This document shows positions 5,661 to 6,011 of a stretch of 6,011 nt of DNA, piece by piece (positions within the stretch are counted from its first letter, which is position 1; each line of letters starts with the position of its first letter). The stretch is from contig CAIPNE010000577.1 in the NCBI GenBank assembly GCA_903866355.1, positions 1 to 6,011 on the forward strand. The letters run 5' to 3'. The stretch is from an uncultured Gammaproteobacteria bacterium. GTDB lineage: Bacteria > Pseudomonadota > Gammaproteobacteria > Ga0077536. The position numbers and the translations under genes are program-made. Under the pieces are notes generated by a model. The model ran no database searches. It was not told the DNA's origin and worked only from the letters and a program-made list of their open reading frames with translations.

Positions 5661-5969
5661 GAGTTGGGCTACCTGCCGTTCAGCCAGGCCGGTGGGGCCT
5701 TGCTGTTCCATCTGCTGTCCAAGCTGTATGAACACACCAGTGTGGTGATCACGACCAACCTGAGCTTCTCGGAGTGGTCCACAGTGTTTGGCGACGCCAA
5801 GATGACCACAGCGCTGCTGGACCGGCTCACGCACCATTGCCACATCGTGGAGACGGGCAATGAGTCCTACCGATTCAAACACAGCTCCACAGCGGCCAAG
5901 TCGCGCATCAAGGCGCGTGAGCAAACACGCAAGGAGGCCAAGGCGACAGCGTCAGACGAGCCGTTCTGA
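5655..5969 (+). pseudogene. istB: IstB ATPase of IS-b, C-terminal fragment
   Basis: This is the C-terminal 104 residues of an IstB ATPase. The frame enters at Walker B, LDELGYLPF, directly after the right palindrome. It continues through LLFHLLSKLYEHTSVVITT, NLSFSEWSTVFGDAKM, LLDRLTHHCHIVETGNESYRF and a Lys/Arg-rich tail, and stops with TGA at 5967-5969. The TTG at 5664 is internal. Walker A and the N-terminal half are missing. The break falls at the same codon position as in the fragment at 1873-2169, but the residues and codons differ, so it belongs to a separate IS21 element. Not functional unless a fused upstream frame supplies the rest, and none does. Confidence 0.9.
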
Positions 5970-6011
5970 GCGTGCGCGCACGGGGAAATCCGCTTCGGGC
6001 TACGCCCTACG
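5655..6011 (+). mobile_element. IS21-family element IS-b, right-end remnant (continues past window)
   Basis: The istB 3' half is followed by 42 bases of non-coding DNA running off the window. These contain a 12-bp palindrome cgtgcgcgcacg (5971-5982) and a short stem gggc-tac-gccc (5997-6007), preceded by ggggaaatccgc. The region looks like the start of a hairpin whose 3' arm would lie beyond the window, possibly a terminator-like structure behind istB. The IS end itself is not visible. Confidence 0.7.

Noticed and set aside
1131..5969. One istB gene split by the whole insertion (1131-1548 rejoining 5655-5969)
   Set aside because: The left half has the RVPRL-type core and the right half the LDELGYL-type core, which are different IstB subgroups. 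The left break is at an IS end, about one strand before Walker B, not at the RIT site.

Overview
The window is a pile-up of transposable elements with no ordinary host genes. GC-rich IS21-family genes, IstB types common in Burkholderiales-like bacteria, and a trio of tyrosine recombinases suggest the accessory DNA (plasmid, island or repeat-rich chromosome) of a betaproteobacterium. That assignment is inference from style only; nothing here fixes the taxon.

Layout. (1) Positions 1-1548 hold the 3' part of an IS21-type element, called IS-c here: an istA transposase gene cut by the window edge, then the first half of istB. (2) At about 1549 this istB is broken by the terminus (TGTTAGTGGCC) of a second IS21-type element, IS-a, lying in the opposite orientation (1549-2169). 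Only its right end, a small accompanying ORF and the 3' half of its istB remain. (3) Positions 2196-5628 hold a complete recombinase-in-trio (RIT) element: three overlapping tyrosine recombinase genes on the minus strand (ritA 5510-4290, ritB 4297-3320, ritC 3323-2292) between 27-bp near-perfect inverted repeats. (4) Positions 5655-6011 hold the 3' half of the istB of a third IS21-type element, IS-b, on the plus strand.

The most informative part is the organisation of the RIT ends. The element is flanked by an identical 32-bp direct repeat (2164-2195 and 5629-5660). Each copy has a 20-bp perfect palindrome at its centre, whose half-sites (ttatgttgag) differ at one base from the terminal motif of the element (ttatgtggag). 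Arms and 6-bp spacers alternate regularly: spacer gtcaat, palindrome, spacer ctggac, RIT, spacer gtcaat, palindrome, spacer ctggac. Each RIT end therefore looks like a tyrosine-recombinase core site: two inverted 10-bp arms around a 6-bp spacer. The outermost spacers are the istB codons themselves (Ile-Asp or Leu-Asp of the Walker B motif). Both flanking istB genes are cut at the same codon and both point outward.

How the parts work together (inference): the three recombinases are translationally coupled and probably act together on arm-type sites at both ends. The element appears to target the Walker B coding sequence of istB in IS21 elements. The head-to-head istB halves and the palindromic scar imply more than one integration or recombination event at this spot.
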